Assembly: GCA_963785565.1 (NCBI GenBank)
Contig: CAWAVV010000013.1
Location: 186,001 to 250,000 of the forward strand
Direction of reading: 5' to 3'
Origin: AP-15 sp963785565
GTDB taxonomy: Bacteria > Pseudomonadota > Alphaproteobacteria > ATCC43930 > CGMCC-115725
Length of the DNA stretch: 64,000 bases
Shown here: piece after piece, positions 1 to 8,213 of the stretch
Numbering within the stretch: the stretch's first letter is position 1
How the letters are laid out: the number at the start of each line of letters is the position of its first letter
Notes under the pieces: generated by a model
Told to the model about the DNA's origin: nothing
Seen by the model: only the letters and a program-made list of their open reading frames with translations
Database searches by the model: none
Position numbers and translations under genes: made by a program

Positions 1-312
1 AAAGGCAATCGCATGAACGACAAAGTCGAGGCGCCTCCAGCGTTCCGCCAATGCCGCGAAAACCAGATCGAGGCTCGGTTCCGAGCCGACATCGGCCTCG
101 AGCACAAAATCGCTGTCGAGGCTCAGAGCCAGAGGTTGCACCCGCTTGCGCAACGCCTCACCCTGGTAGGTAAAGGCGAGTTCGGCGCCGTGATCGTGCA
201 GGGCTTTGGCGATGCCCCAGGCAATCGAGCGCTCGTTGGCAACCCCCATAATCAGACCCTGCTTACCCGCCATCAGCGGCATGGTCATCCCCATTTCTCG
301 CGGCGGGTTCAT
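1..312 (-). CDS. fabI: Enoyl-ACP reductase FabI, N-terminal 104 codons (3' end outside window)
   Basis: NADH-dependent enoyl-acyl carrier protein reductase, the last reductive step of each fatty acid elongation cycle in the cytoplasm. The visible N-terminus has the FabI-type Rossmann start GLIMGVANERSIAWGIAKAL, where the atypical glycine/serine nucleotide-binding loop of the short-chain dehydrogenase fold lies, followed by an AFTYQGEALRKRV segment that fits FabI. Several Met codons lie close together (312, 294, 288, 273), so the exact start is uncertain; the first is used. The gene runs off the left edge and is divergent from the BrkB gene. Identification rests on the N-terminal third only. 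Confidence 0.92.
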   Translation of the reverse strand, partial: MNPPREMGMTMPLMAGKQGLIMGVANERSIAWGIAKALHDHGAELAFTYQGEALRKRVQPLALSLDSDFVLEADVGSEPSLDLVFAALAERWRRLDFVVHAIAF

Positions 313-443
313 CCTACACGAACACTCCGGGGAGGGCCATGAGCGGGCCCGACGGCCTTCGGCGCTGGCGCTGCGGCGGCAGGCAGCGGATAATTGCCCG
401 GCGCGGCCCTGTTGACCAGAGAGTACGCTGCGAGGTTTCCACG

Positions 444-1796
444 ATGACGCCTGAGGCGGAAGAGGGCGGGCGCGGCGGCAAGTTGCGGCGGATCGCGGCG
501 ACGCTAGGGGCCTTCGTGCTCTACTCGCTGCGCCGCTTCAACGCGGACGGCTGTTTTGCCGCGTCCGGCGCGCTCGGTTACACGACGCTGGTCTCTCTGG
601 CGCCGCTTGTCGCTATTGCGCTCGGCTCGCTTTCGGTGTTTCCGATCTTTGGACAGGTGCACGACCAGATCCTGGCGCTGGTGTTTAGAAATTTCGTGCC
701 GTCGGTCGGCGAGCAGGCGGCTTGGTGGTTCCGCGCCTTTGCCAATTCTGCGGCGCAGACGACGGCGATCGGCGTCATCGGTCTTGCCGCTACAGGAGTA
801 TTGCTGCTGGTCACGGTCGAGGACCAGCTGAACGTGATTTGGCGGGTGACCGCGCCGCGGCCTTGGGGCCAGCGCGTCCTGGCCTATTGGACATTGATAA
901 CCCTGGGCCCGCTTCTTGTCGGCCTCAGCTTGTCGCTGTCGACCTATTTCGAGATCGCCGCTCGTCGCGCCGGGTTTGGCCAACAAGCCGTCCAGTGGGT
1001 CGAGAGCGGCTGGCTGCACGGTCTCGCGCGGGCGGTGCCGGCGGTGCTCGAGTTTGTCGCCTTGACCTTGCTCTATTGGCTGATCCCGAACCGCGCGGTG
1101 CGCTGGCGCGACGGAGCCCTCGGCGCGCTGGTTGCAACCGCGGCGATCGAGATCCTAAAGGTCGGGTTTACGATTTATGTCGGCGCCATGTCCTATTATC
1201 AAACCGTCTATGGCGCGCTCTCGGCTATCCCGATCTTTCTGCTGTGGATGTATATTTCATGGATGGCGGTGCTGCTCGGCGCCGAGGTCGCTGCCGCCTT
1301 GCCGCACTGGCGCATCGACCGGCGGATCGGTCCGGTTTCGTCGGGCGGCGTCCAGCTCGGTCTGAGCCTGGTGCTGATCGCGGCTCTGGCGCGGGCGCAA
1401 CGGGTGGGAGAACAGCTGACCACGGCGGCGCTGGCCGCTGAACTCAGGGTGCCGACGACCATCGTCGACGAATATATGAGGCCGCTCCTCGCTGCCGGTT
1501 TCGCTGCCCATACGCAGGAGGGAAGCTGGGTGCTGGCCCGGAGCCCGGAGACTGCCACGGTTCACGATCTTTACGAGGCGCTGCGGCTGCCGCTTGCCGG
1601 CGTTTGGCTCGACCACGCCACAGCGCCTTGGCAGCGGCTGGCCGCACCGGGGATGGAGCGCATCGTCAGAGCCGAAGCCGCAGCAATGCAGATGACGATC
1701 GCCTCGCTGATCGGCGAAACCCTCGACCCTGTGCCGCGCCAGCGCGGTCCCCGCCGCGCCGCTGGTGCGACCGGGGAGAAAATTGCGTCGGGATAG
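444..1796 (+). CDS. YihY/BrkB family inner-membrane protein
   Basis: Polytopic membrane protein of the YihY/virulence factor BrkB family, about 450 aa. Residues 20-290 carry about six hydrophobic helices, including the ALGYTTLVSLAPLVAIALGS segment typical of the family. The last ~130 residues are soluble and look like a winged-helix tail (LTTAALAAELRVPTTIVDEY), as in longer members. Older databases call the family ribonuclease BN, but that activity belongs to another protein; the real function is unsettled. The ATG at 444 is chosen because the in-frame extension to 339 is Arg-rich and not family-like. pdxH follows 12 bases downstream. Confidence 0.88.
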   Translation: MTPEAEEGGRGGKLRRIAATLGAFVLYSLRRFNADGCFAASGALGYTTLVSLAPLVAIALGSLSVFPIFGQVHDQILALVFRNFVPSVGEQAAWWFRAFANSAAQTTAIGVIGLAATGVLLLVTVEDQLNVIWRVTAPRPWGQRVLAYWTLITLGPLLVGLSLSLSTYFEIAARRAGFGQQAVQWVESGWLHGLARAVPAVLEFVALTLLYWLIPNRAVRWRDGALGALVATAAIEILKVGFTIYVGAMSYYQTVYGALSAIPIFLLWMYISWMAVLLGAEVAAALPHWRIDRRIGPVSSGGVQLGLSLVLIAALARAQRVGEQLTTAALAAELRVPTTIVDEYMRPLLAAGFAAHTQEGSWVLARSPETATVHDLYEALRLPLAGVWLDHATAPWQRLAAPGMERIVRAEAAAMQMTIASLIGETLDPVPRQRGPRRAAGATGEKIASG

Positions 1797-1808
1797 CCCG
1801 TTCAACGG

Positions 1809-2405
1809 ATGCGCATGATGGAAGAGATCGTCGAGCTTGAACCGCTGGCGCCGTTCGAGCGCTGGTATGCCGAAGCACTGGCGAACGAGGAGCAGCCCGA
1901 GGCGATGACCTTGGCGACGGCGACCCGCGATGGCCAGCCCTCGGCGCGCGCCGTTTTGCTGAAGGGGTTCGATGCGCGCGGTTTCGTCTTCTACACCAAT
2001 CTGGAAAGCCGCAAATCGACGGAGCTGTTCGGCAACCCGCAGGCGGCGCTATGCTTGCTGTGGAAATCGCTGCGCCGGCAGGTGCGGATCGAGGGTGCGG
2101 TCGAGCCGGTCGCGGACGACGAAGCAGACGCTTATTTCGCCACGCGGTCCCGCGACAGCCGGATCGGCGCCTGGGCCTCGGACCAGTCGCGCCCGCTCGC
2201 GACGCGCGCCGAGCTGGAACGCCGGGTCGAGGTCTTCACCGACCGTTTCGCCGACGGCGAGGTGCTCCGGCCGCCATACTGGTCCGGCTTTCGCGTAGCG
2301 CCGCTGCGGATCGAATTTTGGCTGGAGCGTCCCTCCCGCCTGCATGACCGTTGGTTGTTTGTTCGCGAGGGCGACGGATGGCGGCGGGAACGGCTCTTTC
2401 CATGA
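1809..2405 (+). CDS. pdxH: Pyridoxamine 5'-phosphate oxidase PdxH
   Basis: FMN-dependent oxidase converting pyridoxine/pyridoxamine 5'-phosphate to pyridoxal 5'-phosphate, the last step of vitamin B6 synthesis and salvage. At 198 aa it is close to the family length. FMN- and substrate-binding blocks are visible: RAVLLKGFDARGFVFYTN, LRRQVRIEG, a SRIGAWAS block, and the C-terminal RLHDRW..RERLFP signature. The stop overlaps the ATG of the next gene (ATGA), so the two are probably translationally coupled. Two Met codons lie near the start (residues 1 and 3); the first is used. Confidence 0.96.
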   Translation: MRMMEEIVELEPLAPFERWYAEALANEEQPEAMTLATATRDGQPSARAVLLKGFDARGFVFYTNLESRKSTELFGNPQAALCLLWKSLRRQVRIEGAVEPVADDEADAYFATRSRDSRIGAWASDQSRPLATRAELERRVEVFTDRFADGEVLRPPYWSGFRVAPLRIEFWLERPSRLHDRWLFVREGDGWRRERLFP

Positions 2406-3322
2406 TCCAGGGACCCCCGGCCGATCGGCTGCGGCGATGGGCGACCTATGCCTCGGTCGCAGTCGCGCTGTTGCTGATTTCCGCCAAGTTCGCGGCTTGG
2501 CTGGAGACCGGCTCGGTCGCGCTGCTGTCCAGCCTGATCGATTCGCTGCTCGACGCCGCCGCCTCGATCGTCAATCTGTTAGCGGTACGGCATGCACTGA
2601 CCCCAGCCGATCGCGAGCATCGCTTTGGCCACGGAAAGGCCGAGCCGCTGGCGGTGCTGGGCCAGTCGGCATTCATCACCGGCAGCGCGTTGTTGCTGCT
2701 CGCCGAGGCGGTGCGTCGGCTGATCCACCCGGCTGCGGTGGAGAACCCGCCGGCCGGGATCGCGGTGATGGTGTTTTCGATCGTGGTGACGATCGCGCTG
2801 GTGCTCTATCAGCGGCATGTCGTGCGCCGCACCGGGTCGATCGCGATCACCGCCGACGAACTGCACTATCGCGGCGATCTGATTTTGAACGGCAGCGTCA
2901 TTGCGGCGCTGATCCTCAGCGGCATCTTCGGCCTGCGCATCCTCGATCCGCTGTTCGGCGCCGCCATCGGGCTGTGGATCATCTATTCCGCGGCGCGGTT
3001 GGCGCGCCTGTCGCTGGTCCAGCTGATGGATCGCGAGCTGTCCGACGACGAACGCGAAAGAATCCGCGACATCGCATTGTCGCACCCCGAGGTGGCCGCC
3101 GCCCACGATCTGCGCACCCGGGTCGCGGGGCCGACAGCGTTTATCCAGATCCATATCGAAATGGACGGCAATATCAGCCTGGTTCGCGCGCACGAAATCT
3201 CCGACCAGGTCGAGGCGCGGCTGCGCGCCGCCTATCCGCACGCCGAGATCATCATCCATCAGGACCCGGAGGGGGTCGAAGAGCCGCGATCGAACTTTCC
3301 GCGACGGGTTGGTGTGCAGTGA
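2402..3322 (+). CDS. Cation diffusion facilitator transporter (FieF/ZitB-like)
   Basis: Proton-coupled divalent metal efflux transporter of the inner membrane, about 306 aa. Visible family hallmarks are the first metal-site pair in TM2 (SLIDSLLD, D-x3-D), the HRFGHGKAE loop motif, and the second pair in TM5 (ADELHYRGD, H-x3-D). These four residues match the FieF-type zinc/iron site. The C-terminal ~90 residues form the ferredoxin-like cytoplasmic domain (IQIHIEMDGNISLVRAHEIS). The start at 2402 overlaps the pdxH stop by 4 bases and puts the first helix at the normal distance. The metal cannot be assigned from sequence. Confidence 0.93.
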   Translation: MIQGPPADRLRRWATYASVAVALLLISAKFAAWLETGSVALLSSLIDSLLDAAASIVNLLAVRHALTPADREHRFGHGKAEPLAVLGQSAFITGSALLLLAEAVRRLIHPAAVENPPAGIAVMVFSIVVTIALVLYQRHVVRRTGSIAITADELHYRGDLILNGSVIAALILSGIFGLRILDPLFGAAIGLWIIYSAARLARLSLVQLMDRELSDDERERIRDIALSHPEVAAAHDLRTRVAGPTAFIQIHIEMDGNISLVRAHEISDQVEARLRAAYPHAEIIIHQDPEGVEEPRSNFPRRVGVQ

Positions 3323-3353
3323 GCGGCGGCGGCCAGCACATCTATCGAGGGCC

Positions 3354-4199
3354 ATGACCGAAGGCGCTGCGCCGCCGGAGGCGACAGAAGCGGCGCGTTC
3401 CCCGGCGCCGGCGGCCGCGGCCGACATCGTGCCGGTGTGCGCGCTGCTGCTGGGCGAGCGGCTGGATACCCGAGCGCTAGAGCGCGGCGCCTCGGTCGGC
3501 ATCGCGCCGCTGACCCTCGACATCCCGGACGGCGGCGTGACGGTGCTGTTTCGCTATGGCGCGGTCGTGCTGTTTGGTCCGCCAACTGCTGCGATGGACG
3601 AATTCGTCGCAACATTGATGCCCTCGATCGCCGGTGCGTTCCCGGTACCGGAGCGGGAGGAGGCACGGCTGCTGATCCGCGCCGAGAGCGATCAGCATGT
3701 AGACGCCTCCGGTAATATCATCCTGCGCGACAAATCGACCGAACGGCTGCAGTTGGTCGCCGACATTCTGGCCAAGAGCCTGATGCTGTCACACTACGAG
3801 ACGCGGATCGCCGACCTGTTCGATCGCATCGAACCGCTGGCCGCGGCCCTGCGCGAGAAGGGCCGCGCCGGCGCGAGCGGCAAGGTGCTGCTGCGCCATA
3901 TCGGCGACGTACTGCTGATGCAGCAGAAAATGGTCGGTCGGGTCGAAACCGCCGAAACCCCCGAGCTGCTGTGGGAGCATCCCGAACTCGAGCGGCTCTA
4001 TATGCGCCTCGCCGACGAATACGAGCTGCGCGACCGCGACCGCGCGCTCGACCGCAAGCTCGATATCGTCTCGCGCACGGTCGAAACCTTGCTGGGTCTG
4101 GTGCAAACCCGCAGCAGTCTGCGCGTCGAGTGGTACATCGTGCTGCTGATCGTCGCCGAGCTGGTGCTCAGCCTCTACCCGTTGCTGCTGCGCCGCTGA
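3354..4199 (+). CDS. RMD1/DUF155 family protein with C-terminal membrane anchor
   Basis: 281-aa protein resembling the RMD1 (sporulation/meiotic division, DUF155) family. The first ~25 residues are Ala/Pro-rich and low complexity. The core contains FRYGAVVLFG and SDQHVDASGNIILRDKSTER, then a helical, charged region predicted to form coiled coil (DEYELRDRDRALDRKLDIVS), and a single C-terminal transmembrane helix (WYIVLLIVAELVLSLYPLLL). In mitochondria, members support translation; the bacterial function is unknown. The ATG at 3354 is preferred to 3309, which adds 15 unconserved residues and overlaps less plausibly with upstream DNA. Confidence 0.8.
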   Translation: MTEGAAPPEATEAARSPAPAAAADIVPVCALLLGERLDTRALERGASVGIAPLTLDIPDGGVTVLFRYGAVVLFGPPTAAMDEFVATLMPSIAGAFPVPEREEARLLIRAESDQHVDASGNIILRDKSTERLQLVADILAKSLMLSHYETRIADLFDRIEPLAAALREKGRAGASGKVLLRHIGDVLLMQQKMVGRVETAETPELLWEHPELERLYMRLADEYELRDRDRALDRKLDIVSRTVETLLGLVQTRSSLRVEWYIVLLIVAELVLSLYPLLLRR

Positions 4200-4207
4200 G
4201 CGGGCGG

Positions 4208-4354
4208 TCAGCCGACCAGGAACGACACCGGGATCATCACTGCGGCCGCCTTCAGCGGCCAGATCCAGCCCTCGGCATGGACCAGCCCGATCAGCGCCAG
4301 TGCGCACGCGATCAGCATGACGTAATGTGGGCGTATCTCGAATTGGTGACGCAT
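4208..4354 (-). CDS. Small two-helix membrane protein (48 aa)
   Basis: Short gene encoding 48 residues: MRHQFEIRPHYVMLIACALA begins it, followed by a second hydrophobic stretch ending in VMIPVSFLVG. Two membrane helices separated by HAEGW. It converges with the RMD1-like gene, leaving only 8 bases between stops. No family is recognised. Composition is ordinary for the region and the hydrophobic pattern argues for a real protein, but there is no independent support. Confidence 0.5.
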   Translation of the reverse strand: MRHQFEIRPHYVMLIACALALIGLVHAEGWIWPLKAAAVMIPVSFLVG

Positions 4355-4392
4355 GCCGTTAGAGTTAGCACGAATTCGGACCGTTTTGAAGC

Positions 4393-4596
4393 TTATCGCG
4401 GCACTTTAAACGAGGCCGCCGCGCGGCGCTGCCGACCTGTACTCGGCCGTTCCCGCGCGATCCGCTCGAACAGCAGCTCGATGCTGTGCCGGTCGACGCC
4501 GTCGCTTTTCATAACGAGGCCCACCAGCGGATCGCGAACGAGTTCGGCGAGGGTACACTGGTCCTCGCCGATGTCAGTGACGATTTCCCTGTTCAT
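4393..4596 (-). CDS. Small conserved-looking hypothetical protein (67 aa)
   Basis: 67-residue protein with an acidic N-terminal half and an Arg/Ala-rich tail. The stretch AELVRDPLVGLVMKSDGVDR followed by a SIELLFERIARER helix looks like a short helical regulatory-type protein of a kind often seen as a stand-alone hypothetical in Hyphomicrobiales. Transcribed in the same direction as the 48-aa gene 38 bases further on. The function is not recognised. Confidence 0.6.
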   Translation of the reverse strand: MNREIVTDIGEDQCTLAELVRDPLVGLVMKSDGVDRHSIELLFERIARERPSTGRQRRAAASFKVPR

Positions 4597-4824
4597 CGCC
4601 TTTATCCATATCGAAAACCCGATTCACCTCGGTTGGGTAATAGCTGGGCGGTATGCGCGGGGCCCGCAATCTCGGAGCTTGCGATGGCACGCCGCCGCAC
4701 GGCTCAGGCAGGGCTATTCAGCAAGTTGCCGAGCCGTTCCCATCCCACCCGGGACCGCAATGCGGCTGGCCGCCGGGGGTGAGCGCGGGCTATAGTCGCG
4801 CGCACGCGGCGCGGAGAAAACGGA

Positions 4825-5883
4825 ATGCATCTGTTCAAGGAACATGCGGTGGCGGACCCCGAAGCGGTCGCCGGGATGATCCCGGTCATCGATTACGGAC
4901 CCTATTTCGCCGGCGAGAAGGGTACGCTGGAGCGGGTCGCCGCCGAGGTCGCGCGCGCCTGCGAGAATGTCGGTTTCTTCTACGCGCTGAACCACGGTGT
5001 TCCCGACGAGCTGATCGACCGCGCCTTTGCCGCGTCGCGCCGGTTCCATGCCTTGCCGCTCGCCCAAAAGCTGGCGCTCCGGCTAAACGACAACAATATC
5101 GGCTATTTGCCGTTGAACGCCTCGGTGCAGGGCGCCTCGACCGTCCACAAGGCGACTAGGCCGAACCAGAACGAGAGCTTTTTCATCAGCCACGACCGCG
5201 GGCCCGACCATCCCGACGTGGTCGCCGGCAAGCCGTTGCGCGGCCGCAACCAGTGGCCGGCCGAATTGCCCGGCATCCGCGGGGACATGATGGCGTATTT
5301 CGACGCGCTCGGGGCGATGTGCGACCGGATGCTGCCGCCCTTCGCCGTGGCGCTGGGAATGCAGGCAGATTTTTTTGCACCGTTCTTCGCCGACGAGGCG
5401 CACGCCACTCTGCGCTTGCTGCACTATCCGCCGCAGGACGTGATCGAAGACAACCTCTTTGGCCAGGGGCCGCATACCGACAACAGCTTTATGACGGCGC
5501 TCGCGCGGACCGAGGTGCCGGGGCTCGCGGTGCGGCTGCCGCCAAATGGACCGGCGGGAGGGGAATGGTTTGCGCCGCCGATCATCCCCGGGACCTTTCT
5601 GATCAATCTCGGCAACATTATGCGGCGCTGGTCGAACGATCGCTTTCTGTCGACTCCGCACGGCGTGCTCAACGAGTTGGGGACCGACCGCTACTCGATG
5701 GCCTATTTCCACAGCCCCAACCCGGACCGGGTCATCGAATGCCTGCCGTCCTGCGTCGGCACCGACAATCCGGCGCGCTATCCGCCGGCGGTCTACCGCG
5801 ATCTTGTGCTTGAATTCTACCGGGCGAATTATTTTCACCAAAAGGGCCACCGCTCCGATGCTGCGGTGCAGGCGGCCGAATAA
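4825..5883 (+). CDS. Isopenicillin N synthase-like 2-oxoglutarate/Fe(II) oxygenase
   Basis: 352-aa non-haem iron oxygenase of the isopenicillin N synthase/2OG family. The N-terminal DIOX_N-like part (IPVIDYGPYFAGEKG and NVGFFYALNHGVPDELIDRA) is followed by the jelly-roll core with the iron ligands H-x-D in GPHTDNS, a distal His in FLSTPHGVLNELGTDRYS, and the Arg-x-Ser-type co-substrate site (RYSMAYF). The substrate is unknown; bacterial homologues oxidise amino acids, nucleobases or small natural products. The cupin gene follows 16 bases downstream, suggesting an operon acting on one small molecule. Confidence 0.9.
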   Translation: MHLFKEHAVADPEAVAGMIPVIDYGPYFAGEKGTLERVAAEVARACENVGFFYALNHGVPDELIDRAFAASRRFHALPLAQKLALRLNDNNIGYLPLNASVQGASTVHKATRPNQNESFFISHDRGPDHPDVVAGKPLRGRNQWPAELPGIRGDMMAYFDALGAMCDRMLPPFAVALGMQADFFAPFFADEAHATLRLLHYPPQDVIEDNLFGQGPHTDNSFMTALARTEVPGLAVRLPPNGPAGGEWFAPPIIPGTFLINLGNIMRRWSNDRFLSTPHGVLNELGTDRYSMAYFHSPNPDRVIECLPSCVGTDNPARYPPAVYRDLVLEFYRANYFHQKGHRSDAAVQAAE

Positions 5884-5899
5884 TTCAGGGAGAAGAACC

Positions 5900-6457
5900 A
5901 TGTTCGATCTCGACCGGTTCATTGCCGACTGCCGCGACGCCGTGGCCGGCGATCCCAGCCACAAGGCCGTGCGCGAAGTGGTAGCCCGCGCCGTCTCCGA
6001 CCCGGCAGCGGTCCTCGCCGGGCTGGGCGAGCCGACCCGCGCCGCGGTCGATGGCCTTTACCGCTCGGATACCTTGACGATCCTCAACGTGGTCTGGGGC
6101 CCGCATATGACGGTTATGCCGCACAACCACCTGATGTGGGCGGTGATCGGCGTTTATACCGGGCGCGAGGACAACATCTTCTGGCGCCGGCTGCCGGAGT
6201 TCGAGCAGCGCTGTATCGAAGCCGCCGGAGCCAAATCGCTGGGCGAGCGCAGCACCGAGCCGCTCGGGCATGATATCATCCATTCGGTCACCAACCCGCT
6301 GCCGCGCCTGACCGGCGCGATCCACATCTATGGCGGCGATTTCTATGCGGTGACCCGCAGCGAATGGGATCCGGAAACGCTGACCGAGCGCCCCTATGAC
6401 CGGGAAAAGAACATGCGGCTGTTCGAGGAAGCCAACCGCGGCTATGCGCGGGACTAG
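5900..6457 (+). CDS. Cysteine dioxygenase-like cupin protein
   Basis: 185-aa protein of the double-stranded beta-helix (cupin) superfamily, of the type annotated as cysteine dioxygenase or 3-mercaptopropionate dioxygenase-like. Iron-ligand histidines are expected in TVMPHNHLMWAVIGVYTG (H-x-H) and in the later HDIIHSVTNPL and GAIHIYGGDF blocks. The ATG at 5900 has a good Shine-Dalgarno (GGGAGAAG) and removes a 32-residue out-of-family extension that would overlap the upstream gene. Probably co-transcribed with the 2OG oxygenase. Thiol oxidation is inferred from the fold only. Confidence 0.82.
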   Translation: MFDLDRFIADCRDAVAGDPSHKAVREVVARAVSDPAAVLAGLGEPTRAAVDGLYRSDTLTILNVVWGPHMTVMPHNHLMWAVIGVYTGREDNIFWRRLPEFEQRCIEAAGAKSLGERSTEPLGHDIIHSVTNPLPRLTGAIHIYGGDFYAVTRSEWDPETLTERPYDREKNMRLFEEANRGYARD

Positions 6458-6517
6458 GGAAGGAATGGCGGTATTGCGTCTCGCGGCCTGTCTTCCGGCT
6501 TGAACAGCAGGGCAAGT

Positions 6518-7087
6518 TCACCCAGCGCGCGCCCAGGCGAGCTGGGCGAACGCCTGCCGCAACGGGGTGAGAACGCAGTCCGGCGCCCTCCGAATATACT
6601 CGATCGCCCGCGCCCGACTGTCGCCGCTTAGTGACCGCAGATAAGCGATCCCGGCCGCCACTGAAAAAGGCTGGCCGGCAATCTCCATGAAATTGCTCGG
6701 CAAATCGGTCCACACTACCCCGTCCAACCCTTGGGTCGGCGCCCAGGCACGGATCGCAGCGAACGCTTCCCCGTCGCGATATTGCGCGCGACCGCCGGTG
6801 GAAAAATTGCCGACATGCCGTGCCGAGGCGCCCTCGCGAACGCGCAAGTCCTCGATAGCCTCGCCAATCGTCGCGCGCCGGCTCAGACACCAAGCGACTT
6901 GTATCGGGGCCCCATTCTTAGCGTCGATCGCAAGCGTCAGCGCACCGCCGCGCGAGGCGGAGATGCGGGAGAATTCGATCTTCAGCGTCGGTCCATCGCA
7001 TCGCCAGGGATCATGCTGCACATCAAAGGCTGGTCCACCATCCCACAACAGCGATCCCCACCCCAGCAACGCCACCCTTTCAGCCAT
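6518..7087 (-). CDS. Hypothetical protein, possibly gamma-glutamylcyclotransferase-like fold
   Basis: About 189 aa. The N-terminus VALLGWGSLLWD resembles the YGSL substrate loop of gamma-glutamylcyclotransferase (AIG2/ChaC) folds, and LKIEFSRIS follows at the expected spacing; no convincing catalytic Glu was located, so this is only a suggestion. The C-terminal part is helical (AAGIAYLRSLSGDSRARAIE). ATG at 7087 (alternative 7099) overlaps the stop of the next upstream gene by 8 bases, pointing to translational coupling with that membrane protein. Confidence 0.65.
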   Translation of the reverse strand: MAERVALLGWGSLLWDGGPAFDVQHDPWRCDGPTLKIEFSRISASRGGALTLAIDAKNGAPIQVAWCLSRRATIGEAIEDLRVREGASARHVGNFSTGGRAQYRDGEAFAAIRAWAPTQGLDGVVWTDLPSNFMEIAGQPFSVAAGIAYLRSLSGDSRARAIEYIRRAPDCVLTPLRQAFAQLAWARAG

Positions 7088-7646
7088 ATCTCGTCCCATC
7101 TCGCGCCGGCCGAGGCCCTCGGCAGACCAATAGGCCCAGCGCCCCGGTGATCACCGAAACAGCAACCACCAGGTAATCATTGACCGGCTTATCCCTTTCG
7201 ACCAGGAGGTTCGCCACGGGCGCCATGAAGCCGAAAACACCGAGCCATGCTCCCAGGACGCCGAGCCGGGTCGCAAGCCTCACATAGGCATCGGGATGAT
7301 GGCAGGCTGCGCGTAACGCTCCCCAACCCCAGCGGCTCAGTTCCTTGACGATCAGATCCGCTCGACCTCCGACGTTATCCGCGGCGGTAGCGCCCGGAAT
7401 GCCCAGCGCGTCGCGGTACCACTGCCCCATCACTATCGTTTCGTCAGGATACACAATATTTCTCCTGGGGGGCTTGTTGTAGCGCCTGGTAAAGTTGTTA
7501 TCTCGGAGGTCGCGCACTTGACAGTAGACGGATCGTCTGCCCTCCGGGTGATTGATGCGGACGATCGTACGCGATCGCTTCGCCATCCACACCCAGCCCT
7601 CGTTCAATTCTTCCGCAAGCGCTTTCCGGATGACGTAGGATTCCAT
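7080..7646 (-). CDS. Unknown protein with two C-terminal membrane helices
   Basis: 188-aa protein. The N-terminal ~110 residues are soluble, basic and aromatic (YVIRKALAEELNEGWVWMAK, then INHPEGRRSVYCQVRDL and a NFTRRYNKPPRRNIVYPD block). A short helical linker is followed by two hydrophobic helices near the end (LGVLGAWLGVFGFMAPVANL and YLVVAVSVITGALGLLVC). No family is recognised. ATG at 7646 is chosen (7664 also possible); the frame is open further upstream to 7817 but that part reads as Arg/Ser-rich noise. Overlaps the downstream gene, so the two form a pair. Confidence 0.65.
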   Translation of the reverse strand: MESYVIRKALAEELNEGWVWMAKRSRTIVRINHPEGRRSVYCQVRDLRDNNFTRRYNKPPRRNIVYPDETIVMGQWYRDALGIPGATAADNVGGRADLIVKELSRWGWGALRAACHHPDAYVRLATRLGVLGAWLGVFGFMAPVANLLVERDKPVNDYLVVAVSVITGALGLLVCRGPRPARDGTRYG

Positions 7647-7976
7647 GCTTCCTCGACTGAGCATGACTGACGTGAGGCGCGCCCGGAGCATCGTCTGTAC
7701 GCCGCTCGAAGCTGCTCTAAAGCATTGACACGGCCGATTCCCGGAAGCAGCTCTCGAAGCAGGTGCCAACCTCGCCAGGTCGCCGCGGCGCGGCAGCGTC
7801 CAGTTTACGGCGTCCACGCGGCACGGGTAAGTGGCGAAGACTGCCGAACCCCGGTATGATTGCCGAGCAGCCTCGATCGCGCGGCTGAGCGCGGCGTTCG
7901 GTAGCCTATTTCAACGTGTGGCTGGTGCTATTGGGCGGATATCGAAAGGAAGGTCGGCGAGTGCGGGGCATCGATA
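7647..7976. other. Intergenic stretch, no gene seen
   Basis: About 330 bases between divergent genes. Open frames here have composition and residue content of chance frames. No tRNA-like cloverleaf or terminator was seen. It should hold the promoters of the two divergent units, but no clear -35/-10 pair was found. Confidence 0.5.
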
Positions 7977-8213
7977 GTGTATGACATTCGTCTCTGGTTT
8001 GAGATAGAACGCGTTACGCAAGATGTGATTAGCGGATTGTGTTTGCTTCTCGGATTTCTTCTGTTGAATTCCATCTATCCAATGAGAAGTCACAGTTTCT
8101 GTGTGAGTACCTGGTGGGCTGTCTACATCACAAAGTTGATAACCGGGCTCATATTTGCAGCTGGGGGAGCTGGCTTCTTGATCTTGCAGCTTCAAGCGAT
8201 GAGGGAACCATGA
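7977..8213 (+). CDS. Small membrane protein coupled to the downstream lactonase-like gene
   Basis: 78-aa protein starting at GTG with two hydrophobic helices: DVISGLCLLLGFLLLNSIY and ITGLIFAAGGAGFLILQL. The DNA is visibly more AT-rich than its neighbours. Its TGA overlaps the ATG of the metallo-hydrolase gene (ATGA at 8210-8213), the same coupling seen at other operons in this window, which is the best argument that it is translated. No family recognised; it could be a recent arrival. Confidence 0.5.
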   Translation: MYDIRLWFEIERVTQDVISGLCLLLGFLLLNSIYPMRSHSFCVSTWWAVYITKLITGLIFAAGGAGFLILQLQAMREP

